Shown here one piece after another: positions 17,778-29,859 of a DNA stretch of 31,158 nucleotides. Position 1 is the first letter of the stretch, and the number at the start of each line of letters is the position of its first letter. The notes below the pieces were generated by a model that was given only the letters and a program-made list of their open reading frames with translations, was not told where the DNA came from and searched no databases. The stretch is taken from contig JH153598.1 of the NCBI GenBank assembly GCA_000226015.1, positions 70,437 through 101,594 of the forward strand, written 5' to 3'. This DNA is from Mnemiopsis leidyi. Taxonomy: Eukaryota; Ctenophora; Tentaculata; Lobata; Bolinopsidae. The position numbers and the translations under genes are program-made.

Positions 17778-20700
17778 TCACAAAACCGGCTTTACATTAT
17801 GATCCTTTTTCTTTTTATTCTTAAAGGTTGCTTCATCGGATTGATTATCAGCTTTCCTCTTTTTCTTTTTTAACATTCTTGTGTCTAATTTTTCTGAGAT
17901 TTCATTCAAAGGGACATTTTTTAAGTTCTTTTTCTTCGTCTTCTTAATTTTTATGCCGTCGCTAGAGTTGTTATCTGTAGATTGTACTTTCTTTGAATCG
18001 TCAGAATTAATTTTTGGTTGGAGAAGCTCAGAGTCCATTGGTTTCTTTTTCTTCTTTTTCACTTTAAAACTATTATCTGAATGATCATTTGCGGGGACAT
18101 TCTGCACAACTGTAGAAACAAATCCTTTGGTTTTAGTTTTAAAGAGTTTAGAGTTTTCCTTTTTGCTTTGAAATTGGGCTGTCCTACTTTTAATCTTATC
18201 GATAACATTTGTACAAGCATCAGCGCTATCTTCTGTGCGAGTTGTACGTTCTTTTGTCAAGGCAGCAGCTTGAGCCGCCCTCAGTTTTTCAGTTTCTGAG
18301 GTCGATTTGTATTCTGGAGCTGATGGGTCTATGGCAAAATGATGCGACGTTTTAAAGGCTGAGAATCTTTCGTCCTCGATGTTCACCTTAAAGTCGTCCT
18401 CTTTCTTGGATTTGACGATGTTTTTCATGTTGAAGTGTTTCTTGTCGTCTTTTTCGGTCTGCAATATTTCGCTTGTTATAAAACTGCAAACCATTCTTGA
18501 TTCCACCACTGCAACAAAGTTGAATGGCGATAGGATTCTTACTTAAATCGTTGAAAAAATCGTTCAAACCGAAATTTTTCTAAGAAACGAAATTCAAATT
18601 TAATATCAGTTGCGATTTTAAATTTTTTCCCGTATCTTGCCATTTGGGCCCGAAGGGCCCAAATGGCAAGATTGTTTTGATACGTTTTGTGCACGTGCAC
18701 AAAAAGTACAAAACAAGGGTTGGCGATCGACAGCGTAATTTTGGAATATTAGCTCAAAATGTGTCCGTACGTACGTACATACGTACGTACGTACGTCCGC
18801 GCACACGCTCCTTTATCAAACTCATGTATACGAATACAATAATAGCTGTGTTAACAGACTTAACTGCCTCCGGCCGACGAATGTACTTCACATTATGCAA
18901 TGTATACAAGATTGCCTCAATTATTTGTTCTAATCACAACAATCGCAACAAGATGAACGAACTATCAAGAGATACGATCGAAATTCTTTTAAACTGAAGT
19001 TTTATTGAGTAATTACAAATTAATAATTTGTCGAAGGACAGATTACCTAGATTGAAAGATGAATGTAACACGATTTTAAACGTTCGGCCGGTCAATTTTA
19101 ATTAACGACTTATCCACGCCATTTGTAAAAACACAACGTTGTACGAATAAAGGTCGCATATACAATATCATAGTGGCGACGCGTTATGCAGACTCAAGAG
19201 ATTTGAAACAAACATAAAAGAAACGCGCGATTGTGTTCAAACTTTGCGCGTGCAGCGTGTAGTTTTTAAATCTTGCATCGAACGGCGGCATTAATTCGCG
19301 CGTCTAACACGTGCAGAACAATGAAATTGACCGGAATGACGTCTCGTTAGTGGTTTGCGATATGCGAATTGCGAGTTGTGTATTTCTATTCCTCATTCCG
19401 CGAATTGTAATAACAATAAGCAACGGCATGATACGGGAAATTCAGCGGTCGCCTGACACAGTGAAAGCGGCCGCAATTCTTGTTAAGGTTCAAACTATCG
19501 CTTTCATCGGTTAGAAAATGATGTTTAGGTTAGAAACTGATGCTTCCGTCTACATATTAAAGTGATTTTTCAGCTAGAAACTGTGGTATCGGTAAGATAA
19601 TGATGTTTTGATCAAGAAATGGATGGCCACAGAAAAAGAGTTTCCAACCGAAAAATACTTCTGGCCGAAATTTCTGAAACTGTCCTATCAGTAAAAAACT
19701 ATGCATTTGACATGTACTAGTACCTCAGACCGTAACAACAAGAAATAAGTGTGACACCCACTGAGATTCAGAGGATTTAACTTTTAAGAAGTTGAAATTC
19801 AAATAAAAAGTTTTATAACTTGCCTCCATCAACAAGGCGAGCTCTGATTCTTCTTTGGTCAGCTGTTGTTCTTCACCCATCTGTTTTTTCTTCTTTTTCT
19901 TCTTCTTCGGCCGGTCAATAACCTGACAAAAGTTTTACAGAGATGGCAATAGCGTTAGCATTTAAAACTTATCTTACTTATTTGTGTCAATATTAGGGCA
20001 GCGGACTAAAGTACATTTGGCAGAATCTTGTTCGGATTCGCGTTATAACTGACGATCACCATGTCCAATGGCTTTCGGTCTTCAGACAACAGTCCATTAG
20101 AGGCCACGTGACCCAGTTTGAATACGGATGTGAGCCATTTCGTTCAGTTTTTTACACATACACGCGACCATCAAAACCCTCACAGGCTTCTAAGCATTAG
20201 ATATTATCAAGACTCCAGCGTCTAATTTAGGATATCAGATTTACAACGGGTCAGTGTTAAAGGAATATTTTTAACATTCAAGGTTTTAATTGAGGTTCTG
20301 GCACAATATTTCTTTTATCTAAGATGGTGGTAAGCAAAGATTACTAGAATGACCAAGAAAATTGAGTTGGTGTTGCCCTAGTCTATGTTGAGATAGGCTG
20401 CAGCTCATCGATCAAAACTCAAAAGTTAGACCTTTCGGGATGCCAAGAAAAATTGAGAAGACTTTTAGTGGGCGAGCATCGTTCAGGCTTTAGGTTTGAG
20501 CGATTCGCTCAAACCTAGAACCTGAACCGTCCCGTAGGCGCAATATCCCGTATGTACACAACTTTGATATTCTTAAATTTCAGGTCGGTCCCTGTCACCT
20601 TCTCAAAATGATTTCTCCTGCTGGAGCAGTCTAACGAATGAATTATTTGAAGAATACTATCTTGGGTCAGACATTATGGAGTATGGATAGTGATAATATC

Positions 20701-23572
20701 CCCTGGAGTTGTGGAAAATTTCGAAAGAATAATTGGGGATCCGGAGTTTCCACGGATCCCGAACCTCCAACATAAACCATGACAAGTTGCTTTAATGCTT
20801 TATAAAAGGGGCTATTGCCTATTATGGTTCTTGTAGCGGAACCGATCCCTTACTAACCACTGAATATCGGAAGACTAATACGGGATCGACATGAAAACGC
20901 AATCCAAAGACTAAAGTGGATCCACTACAACAACAACTAAAATAAACGTGCAGCTTGAAGATTAGATCACGTTACTCTTAATTGGTCAAGTAATTGATAA
21001 AAGTTAAAAACATTGTAGATAAAAAGTCTTACAGTATCAGTTGCGAAGAAGTCGTCTTTGTCGTCAGGAGCATAGAAAGTTGAGTTTTCCTGTCGCTCCT
21101 CGTTCTTATCGGCCTCGTCGACCACCTGGGCAGTAAACGTATCACAATTGAGAAAGACTGTTGAAGATTTAGATAGCCACGTTAGGGGTGAAATTCCGTA
21201 ACAAATCATTTTTCAGCCAAACTCAAAGTCCTACCTCCTTGTTGTCTTCAAGTCCAGTAGTCCAGGTTATCTCCATCTCCTGATCAACCTCGTCCTCCTC
21301 CCCTTCCTCAATATCAGCTAACAGGGCTTTGTATTTCTCCAGACTCGGTCCTCCTGAAACAGGGTAACAGAGATTAATGTTGGTATAAACTTGCTCGATT
21401 GATGTTATTTCACATTTTCACCAACCCATAGCTACAGATAGGGCCCAGATAGTGGTCTGCATTCTTGCCTCTTGGGAAGGAGTGGGTAGTGTTTTTCTGT
21501 TGTGACATAGATAACCTGGTCAGGAGCTAGATACGGCCTAGTCACATGTACAAAAACTAACTCCTGGCCACAGGCCAACTCCCAAGAGCCAGAAAATCCA
21601 CGACAGTATCCAATTCAACATTTTTCAGACAGACGAACACACCTTACCTTCCTCCTCCCCCTCACTCTCGCTCTCTGAAGATGCGATGTAGGCAGAAAAG
21701 TCGACAGTTTCAAGATCAGCAGCGGAAAACTTCTTAGTTGTCAGCTGCAGCCGAGATTGTGGTGTCTCGTCCCACGTTAATCTTACCGAACTGTTCTGAG
21801 AAGACGGGTGGTAAAATTGAATTGTCCTGAAAAATTTAAAATATTTTACTAGCAGTTTCTTTAGTAGATCAGAGCTTGAGTCAGATGATAGGGACACGCT
21901 CCGCCATGATAAATTTGGCAAATTCGAAGACAAAAGCTTTCAACATGTTCTAACTATTTAGAACAACTTTTGATTCTTAATTTAGAACAAGTTTTGACTT
22001 TAAAAGTACATAAATGCTTCGTGTTCAATTTTCATTTCCAATGAATTAATAAAAAGGATGATATTTTCTAATTTTTCAATAAGTAAACAAAAACCTGCAA
22101 AGCGGTGGTGATAAAGGTGGGAGGTTTGTATGTCGTCATATCCGGCATGGAGAAGCAGGCTGATGTCGGGGGATCGTCATCAAACTCCATATCATCGGGC
22201 ACGAACCTCAAATCTAGCACCTGGCAGTTAAGGAGGTGTTAGAACATTCTATCAAGTTCAGGTTTGCAGAACATTACTCATCAGTCTCATCTAGCTGCCG
22301 TTAGGTCAATCGGTGTTATATGACAGAAATGAAATCCGACTCTGACATGCATGTTTAACAGAAATGGGTGACAGTTGAAATGTTCTGGTAGGTAATTAGT
22401 TAGTTCACATGGTGAGTCAAACAACTTACGGAAGAGCTCAGTTGATATTCCACACCATCTAACTCTCCATAGAGAATATCTGCCGTAGTAACACAGTCAC
22501 ACGTGACAATAGCGTAGTAGTACTTCAACCGTTCGATCTGTAATGTGGCTTATGAATATGGAATGCAACTACCGAAACTAATAAATGGTTGAAAAGAAGC
22601 TTCGGTTGCCTCGTCCGAACGTTCGACGGTCAGTTTTAGTCATGTCCTTTCAACAATCGGAAAGAATAAAAACAATTTTATGATTTGTAACTCCAGCAGA
22701 AAAACTAGACCTGATATTTTCTGAGAGCCTCGGTCGAGTACTCTCTCCCGCCGTTCTCCTCCTCGTCCGCAGTAGGTCTTATCTCTGGACCTTTCTCTGA
22801 CTCCTTGGCTATCTGAGCTTTACCGTATTGGGAAGGGAAGATCTCCACTTGTTTTATAGAGCCTGATATTGGTCATTATGTCAGAAATGCTTTCGAAGGA
22901 TATCAGAAACGTCATGCAATGTAGTTGACTGTAGTACAAGTTTTCATGGTTCAATTCCAAGTTTGCAAACACAGGTAAGTACTTAAGCTCATATTTCCTA
23001 CCTGATTTGTTCATCAGAGCACTGTTACAAAGAACGAATATGTCGGTGGCGTTCATCCTGTCCCAGTTGAGATTACAAATGGAAAGTCTGGGTGTAGATT
23101 CAGAAGTGGTCTCAGTGCAGGTGTTAACTTCATCCCAGGCGTCAAGAGCTGCTTCTGCGGAAACTTCCTCCTCTTCTTCAGAATCTTCCCCGTCAGAGGA
23201 ATCAGATATTTCTCCTTCTTCTTCTTCTTCTTGACCTTCTGTTTCAGAGTCAGAGTCATCATTACTTGGGTTTGCAGGTAGACTTTTTGGGACAACAAGG
23301 TTTTTCTGTTTTGAATCGAGTGTACTTTCTTGATTCTCCTCAGTCTCACTTTCACCTTCAGATGACATCTCATAAAATTTCTCCAACTTTTCCTTGGTAA
23401 CCTGCTTCTCCTTCCTCCCTCTCTTGTCCATGAAGTCGACAGAAGAAAACTCAGGTGCAGTAAACATGTGTTTAAATCTGTTGTCTATCTTGACCTTTCT
23501 CTTGTCTTTGCCGACCTTCTTGAACCTAGGGTCCTTTTTGAGGTGGGCAAATCTTGCATCTTCACCCTTCAT
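17778..23572 (-). CDS. ESF1: ESF1 homologue, nucleolar pre-rRNA processing protein
   Basis: Nucleolar protein of the 18S rRNA processing machinery. Exons: 23002-23572, 22711-22862, 22430-22537, 22095-22220, 21648-21795, 21235-21353, 21033-21125, 19824-19922, 17778-18458; phases 1,0,0,0,1,0,0,0; 698 residues (human 851). The N-terminus [16 protein letters not shown] and [12 protein letters not shown] is diagnostic, followed by an acidic Ser/Glu region. The RNA-binding-like core holds [25 protein letters not shown] and [17 protein letters not shown]. Next come RLTWDETP and the acidic [16 protein letters not shown], then [12 protein letters not shown]. The C-terminus has [12 protein letters not shown] and [15 protein letters not shown], then a long Lys-rich basic tail. 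The intron between exons 8 and 9 has a GC donor (GAG then GCAAGT at 19823-19818). The start ATG aligns with the family N-terminus. Confidence 0.94.
18634..18672. repeat. Perfect 18-bp inverted repeat around GAA loop (ESF1 intron 8)
   Basis: ATCTTGCCATTTGGGCCC (18634-18651) and 18655-18672 are exact reverse complements with GAA between. A further CGTATC / GATACG pair flanks it (18631-18636 and 18679-18684). Confidence 0.92.
18768..18797. repeat. ACGT tetranucleotide repeat
   Basis: Repeated GTAC/ACGT units with one ACAT interruption. Self-complementary simple repeat. Confidence 0.85.
19923..21032. other. ESF1 intron 7
   Basis: 1.1 kb without a recognised exon; includes the hairpin at 20481-20527 and a GGGATCCG...CGGATCCC inverted pair at about 20736-20760. 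Confidence 0.6.
20481..20527. repeat. Hairpin: 13-bp perfect arms nested in 7-bp arms (ESF1 intron 7)
   Basis: TAGGTTTGAGCGA (20491-20503) pairs with 20505-20517 across a single central T. Outside this, GTTCAGG (20481-20487) pairs with CCTGAAC (20521-20527) across a 3-base imperfect segment. Confidence 0.88.
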
Positions 23573-23876
23573 CCTCCTATTTAAACGTTGGTGTCATCAT
23601 ATATGTACTTTCATTTGTAAAAGAAACGTTAACTTAAGGTTAAATTCCGGACAAATAAGTAATCGTTTTGATAGTACAGCGTTGCTAAAGTCCATAAACT
23701 AGGATAGAAGTCTAAGTAAAAAGACACACTCTTTCTTAATAAAACAGAAAAAATAATGAAGTTATAATTATTGATTAAAAAGCATACATTTCTAGCCATA
23801 GCATTCTGGTGCAAAAATAATGGTTCCTGAACAGGAATAAATAGAAAAATAACAACAACTATCGCCTAAGCAGAAT
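23573..23876. other. Intergenic between ESF1 start and the ADAR-like gene stop
   Basis: About 300 bases, AT-rich. It holds the ESF1 promoter and the 3' UTR of the ADAR-like gene; no motif is certain. Confidence 0.5.
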
Positions 23877-26800
23877 TCAAAAGTTTGGTATCACAATTCT
23901 CTTAGGCCAATTCCCTAGACCTTTCTGTTTGAAGGCATTCACAACAGCTTGCTTTCCGTCTTGATAGACAGTGGCTGACTTCTTTAACTTAAGATAACTA
24001 TCCACCTGAAGCAAATGGAGTGGTTAGAAAAAAAGTCTATAAACAACAAACGGTGCAATAGCCTTCACAGGAAAACTTCACAGGAAAACTTAAGAAATAG
24101 GATCACTTTAAGTCCTTAATACCTTCATGTCGAGGGCTTTGAGGACCTCAGTAAACGCCTCATAATAGTTATAGGAACAGAACTGAGACGGTGAGGCTGA
24201 CTTTATCTCTCTGCTGTCGTAGGCACGGAGCATCTCTTCACTGATATCCTTGATATCAGCCGGTTTTAGCATCTCCACCACCTTACCTGACATTTCGAAA
24301 TCGTTATTTGAACAAGAAACATCGTTATTTTATCACTTGAACTAAATAAAGGGCAATAAATCAACATGAAAAATTAAACGATTTCCTGAAATTCTCTTGT
24401 TAGTAGGTTATTGAGTAAGAATAATGTATGAATAATGTATGAATTAAACAAATCCGGTATAACTATAACAACTCACCTACGTCAGCACGTATTACGTCAA
24501 GATGGCAACCCTCACACCAAGCGAAGGAATAAATGGTGGTCTTGTCTGCCATTCGGCTTGGTTTCCATGTCAACCGGTGTATTTCCGGAGTTTTGACGGA
24601 AATTCCGGCCGGAAACTTGAATCCCTGAAGACGGCCGTACAAGGCACGTGGCATGGCAACTTCGTCAAATGCTCTGTAAAAACAAATTGATAGAAGAGTT
24701 CCGTTGAATTTAGAAATTACTTGAGGTAACAAGAAAATAGCCGGGGTTGTGCCCGGGAAAGAATTTATATTTTTTATTCCCGTACCCAAGCTTATACTCT
24801 CATACAGTTGTAGTAAAGGGACACCTGGAAGATTCTAGATCTTTTAACGGATACCCTCATCATTCAACCAACAATCAGTCTTTCGGCTGAGTCGACCGAT
24901 GAATATTGCATCTAGGCAAATACCCTAAGGATTGGCAGATCTAGAAATCGGCCCACTTCTTCCTGCAGGAGGTCGGGGCAGATACAACTACACCACAAAC
25001 CCATATAATAGTTGTAAAGCGCTAATTCTAATCGAACAAATCTTTTTCCCTACCTGCCTACGTAGAACTCAGGGAAGTAGATATTATCGATAAGGTTAGA
25101 CAGGAGGCCTCCTTGAAATCCCACCACGTTTCTGAGGGCTAGTTTTGCGGATGGAGCTACAATGGGAGACAAGAAGGGCATCAATTCTGGTTCTGGGACG
25201 ATACATTGATCTGGCACGTGGTCTAAAGCCATCCTCCGGTATTGGTGCAGCTGTGATGGATGGGGGTTTATGAATAGGAGTTTACTGATATGGCTTAAAT
25301 CCAACCAATACGATGAATGAAACCTTTTCATCAAATTACTAAAGAACTCAAAACTCTCCAAATTTTAAGAAGAGAAATCGACAATCTTACCATGCCACAT
25401 TTCGTCATATCAAAATTAACTTTGCCTCTTGAGTTCTTTTGAGTGTTGTTTTTTATCTCACTCCCTCCATTTTTCACATTGAAACACTCCCTATTTTTTA
25501 AGGCATTGTAGAACTGAGCGTCAAAGTTCTTGCAGTCCCCCATTGGAGAGCAGTTTGTAACAAATACGAACTTGTAGCCCTCTTTCATCTGAAACAAAAC
25601 TAGGTTTCCTTTTTGTCGAAGAGGAGTTAAATGGCGTACAGAATTAAGAGCCCGTAAAGCAAATGGAGGTTGCTCGGGGTAGCTGGAGTTCTCAAACTTC
25701 TAATTTTAAAACCAAGGCAGTGGTTAAACACTGACCATGATCCGTCCGAAGGGATTTCGTCTGAAGATCGTCTCTTTGTATCCCTTCGTTAGATTAGTCA
25801 GCTGATTTACAAGATATCTCCGGAAGGCTCGTATACACAACGCTTCACCTGTAGAACATAGCAAGATACTATAAGCAAGATATCTATGTCATGGAACGCA
25901 TGAAACAAAACTGGATTATATTTATCGTGGTACAAGCTTTGTAAAAACCGATATTCCCAACCTCCGCAGTCGTTGATGGCAAAGCCGTCAGGTGACATGA
26001 ATTCGTTGGAGATTATTTTTGCCCCAGACGCCATGGCAACCACCTCCGCATTGTCGATGTTCTGATCCGGACCATATATCTAGGGGGAACATTTGATGGA
26101 TTTTGTATGGAGCTTTGATTTCAATTTCAATAGTTTTCATAAGACGAACTTTGTCTGTTGGATCTACAGATGTGGAGGTTACCACTTAAAGCAATATCGA
26201 GTTTAGCTAGGGCTGTGACGGGGAGACAGTGTTTATTCGGTTTATCAATAAATATCAACTATCATCCGATAGATAACGGATTGTAAGATTCAGTTATGAA
26301 GGTTAATCAATCATGAAAAAAAGATTAACCACCCTGTAAAAATTGAACTCTTTTACATGCAATTGCATTATGACTGAGTTTATGTTTCATTTCAAGATAG
26401 TAAATTCAGACAGTTGGCGATCAGTTAACTCAGTAAATTCAGAAACAGGGTTCGACTAAACTGCTATAATTAAGACAGTTCTGCAACTGATGCGCGCGCC
26501 GGGGGGATCCATTGGATCCCAGGATCCCTCCTTTTAAAATAAAAATTTAGAAACAATTTTAAGTCTAGACAGTTGTAGGCAAGGATCCGGCATCTAAGTT
26601 AATATGACTGTTAGTGTGATCTCTGTTGTTAAATAACCACTTTCTAAATACACCACGTTTCGACCTTAAATAAAACAAACTGTATGAATTATGTGACTAA
26701 GTCTCTGAATTATCTCAGTTATTTAAGTCTCTGAATTATCTCAGCTATTTAAGTCTCTGAATTGTCCCAGTTATTTAAGTTTCTGAATTAACAGAGATAA

Positions 26801-29800
26801 TAGACTGAGTTAACTTTTTAAAGGAGCATCAACTGTCGGAATTAACTCTCTTAAGGTAAAACTGTAACTCACTTACAATGCATGTAAGATGTGAGTTAAA
26901 TTTTTACAGGTCGTCTGGTTACCGAACCTTGAGCACGAAGGCCAGGTTTTGCTTCCGTACGTAAACCGGATTGTGATCTTTGGTAAGCTCGACTGCAAAT
27001 TTCCAGGCTTTGCAGAAGAGCAAGTTTATGTAGTCGTCGGGGTCTTCGCGGTCGTAAATTGGCTCCCTTGCAGCTGATGAGTTTTTCCACATATGTCATG
27101 TCAAACATGGCATATGTTTTGTGTTATGTATGATATGAAATATCAAACATAAAGTTATCACGCCAAAAATGTTTTAGCTTTTGCAGGGTTAGCTACTGCG
27201 TCGCAAATTAAGAGATTTTGTAGATAATGGGATCGTTTGGTTAAAATATCAAGTTGTCATGCGAATTTATAATAATCATGGAAAACGTGGTATTTTCGCA
27301 AAACTTACTTTTTTCTTCATCTTCATAACAAACTGAGGAGGATTCTTCTCGAAGAATATGATGGCTTCCTTGGCGGCGACGTCTCGGGCGATCTTGTCCG
27401 TTGCTCCTTCTCCTGAAGAAATATCGCAATAAGTGTGTGTTCAACAATCCACAAATTTAAATTCTTTGAGAAAAAGCAGGATATGTGCAAATAAACATCA
27501 GGAAAAAATACTTTTAGCGTAAAGCGTGTTTTAAAAAAGCTGATAGCTCAATCATAGACCTTGCCTGCTTAACGTATTTTGGTTTCCTGCCTATTGGCAT
27601 GCTAATAAGAATATGTTATTGGAAGAGGGGTGACCAAAATTTGAAATTTGTTGTAGCGTTCGGTTTTGGGTTGCCCCCTCCCCATGTATATGTTCAAGTT
27701 AATTTAAAACGTGTCTGACCCTTGAAGACGTGGCCCTGTACGATGAGCACGCAAGTCCTTGTCACTCCCGAGCCAGCAGGGTTGAAGGTCTGGACAAGCT
27801 CTCCCTCGTTGTTGTGTCCCACGTACTTCTGCATGAGGAGCTGGAAGTTGACCAGAGTGGGGGGAGGACACACGTGCTTGGGCTTGTCACCCTCATCTTT
27901 TACCTGGAAGAGAATTGTAGTGATGTTTTTAGTGTGAGATTTTGTAAAAACCAAAGTTTTCTCAACATAGAACATGAGGGAAATCGATCTTGAAGGTATG
28001 AAATATTAATATAAGCTATATTTCCTGGTGATCTTCAAATAAAAGTTTGATAACTGATTAAATAATTGCAGCAAAGAAATTAATTTATATTTTGCAAATT
28101 TCCGGATATCTAAGTGATAGGTACCGATTGTCTCTTGAATGTTTGTTTGGCGGGAGCCCTTCCTCTATTGGAGGATGCCCCTTTTTTCGCCCCATACTGT
28201 TCCTGGTGGGCCTTTATCTTTTCCATCTTCTCCATTTCCTCCACTTCGTTACATACCGGTAAAAGATCATTACAACCTGGTGCCTGAACATATTTTCTGT
28301 GTAAAAGCAGAGTGTGACTTCCTGAACTTAGATATAAAAATATAAAATGGTTGTCTTGATTGGAGAATATTTCATTTGGTTAATCATAATAAAACATTCA
28401 CGTCATAATATGATCAAGTCCTTTCAATAAATGCACAAAAAATAGAGGAACAAAGTAAACCTTAATGTAAGTCAAGGCGTCTTTAGCAGCAAGACCTTTG
28501 GCTATTTTGGCGGTAGAGCCTTCTCCGTAGAAAGTCCGGTCTCCGATCTGAATCTGGTAACCTATACAGTTCCCTAACTCGTTGTGTATCAGTAAAGTCT
28601 GTTGAAATTCTGAGGGAGAACGAGGAGATGAGATTCTAGTGAGTGCAGTAAATATCCTGATACCCAAACCGCTATATTCTAGCAAACTTGTTCTTATATA
28701 TTATCGTAAATTTAAACTTCGGTGACATTAATGCACGTGCAATGTGCTAATTATACTTTGTAGTCCACACTAATAAGAACAATCCAGAGAAAGTAGAATG
28801 AGTAAGTAGAACGAGCAAGTACTTACCGTTATCAGGATAAAGCAGAGCCAGACATTTAGCGGCTGAACGTCGACTACATGTAAACTCTGTGTCCGTCGCT
28901 GCAACATTCTCACTTCCTTCTGCAGGTCCTGCAGTGCAGGGGTTAGAGACGTCGATAGCAGTGAGACCAGAGAACTGAATGAGTCTATTTTAAGTGGCAT
29001 TTCTCTGAAAAAATAACAAAAAGAATGTGAGCCGATAAATAAACATCAAGCTAGAAGTGATATACCCTCTTCAGTATCTCCCATAGCGTTCATAACAGAA
29101 AGCCAAGGATTCTCCACAGGTGGTTCTCGTTTACTGCCATCTCCTCCTCTTCCCCTACCTCCTCCTCCTCTTCCCCTACCTCCTCCTCCTCGAACTCTAC
29201 CTCTTCCACCCCTCCCTCGATCTTCAGCCTGCCAGCCTCCGCAGTCTTGATCTCTAGTATCGTAATGTCCTGAGTAATGAGTATGCCTCGGTTAGACGAA
29301 AATTTGTAGTACATGTGGCAGCTGCACCTTAATAATTTGGAGACACTGAATGAAACTTACAGAATGTTACGATTTAGTCCGGGTAAAACAGTAAGAAGCC
29401 AACCTTGTAAACTATAATCATAATGAGCCCTGTCAGGCGGGGGGTAGTCATGCCCGTAGTCATATGTGTAGTCAGGAGGGTGGTGACCGTGGTAAGCCCC
29501 ACCGGGGGGAGGGTATCTGTGAGGGGGTGGTTGAGGTGGGTAGCCGGAACTGTGGTTGTAGTGTCTGGGAGGTGGGGGATAGTGGAACTGGTCTCCCACA
29601 TACCCTGATAGAGGAGTTGTTAGTAAGAGAGTGTATACTTCTGTACACTCATGTATACTCATGTACTCTGTATACTGCTGTACACAGTTCATTACAGGGC
29701 ACTGAATTCGTGTTAATTGTGAAGGTAATAGCAAGAGACAAGTCATAGATGATACATACCTTGTTGATAGCTCATGTCTTCATGACGGGGCATTCTTGGT

Positions 29801-29859
29801 CTCTTAAACGAGGCATCGCCTGCAAAATAGTTCCCTCCACGCCTCTTGAAACCAGACAT
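23877..29859 (-). CDS. ADAR-family protein with zinc-ligand-less deaminase domain, dsRBDs and RGG box (ADAD-like)
   Basis: Sixteen exons: 29760-29859, 29404-29604, 29066-29269, 28827-28928, 28461-28609, 28125-28283, 27720-27903, 27309-27412, 26928-~27062, 25962-26079, 25736-25848, 25391-25588, 25054-25250, 24477-24673, 24123-24286, 23877-24005; about 817 residues. Exon 4's and exon 9's 5' ends are uncertain (exon 9 could begin at 27073). In order: a basic N-terminus; a Pro/Tyr/His-rich segment (34-100); an RGG/GGRGRGG box (about 115-145); a weak dsRBD (PWLSVMNAM ... SRRSAAKCLALL); a second (GYQIQIGDRTFYGEG, AKIAKGLAAKDALTYI); a third (about 319-395: TLVNFQLLMQKYV ... EGATDKIARDVAAKEAI). An adenosine-deaminase/editase fold follows (about 446-817). 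The ADAR motif DCHAE is here DCGGE (485-487), PCGD is PMGD (Met539) and SCSDK is APSAK (Pro622), so all three zinc ligands are absent while the glutamate remains. NVVGFQGGLLSNLI and the C-terminal GLGNW are conserved. Expected to bind dsRNA but not deaminate. Confidence 0.88.
26080..26927. other. Intron 9 of the ADAR-like gene
   Basis: About 850 bases without an exon. It holds a 26-bp tandem repeat (26699-26790) and a G/C-rich GGATCC cluster at about 26495-26530. Confidence 0.6.
26699..26790. repeat. 26-bp tandem repeat, about 3.5 copies
   Basis: Copies at 26699, 26725, 26751 and a partial one at 26777, each beginning AAGT(C/T)TCTGAATT and differing at one to four positions. It lies in an intron of the ADAR-like gene. 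Confidence 0.88.

Larger units (their letters stand above)
18459..19823. other. ESF1 intron 8 (GC-AG), repeat-bearing
   Basis: No exon seen. It contains an 18-bp-arm palindrome (18634-18672), a 20-bp palindrome TTTTGTGCACGTGCACAAAA (18685-18704), an ACGT/ACAT tetranucleotide repeat (about 18768-18797) and a CpG-richer stretch at about 19100-19500 unlike the neighbouring AT-rich DNA. A plus-strand 67-codon frame at 19311 has no recognised similarity. Confidence 0.6.

Noticed and set aside
18644..18997. Plus-strand 117-codon frame in ESF1 intron 8
   Set aside because: It runs through a palindrome and an ACGT repeat that supply the amino acids ([10 protein letters not shown]); not protein-like.
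23053..23373. Second minus-strand frame (106 codons) over ESF1 exon 1
   Set aside because: Frame-shifted shadow of the Glu/Ser-rich ESF1 coding sequence.
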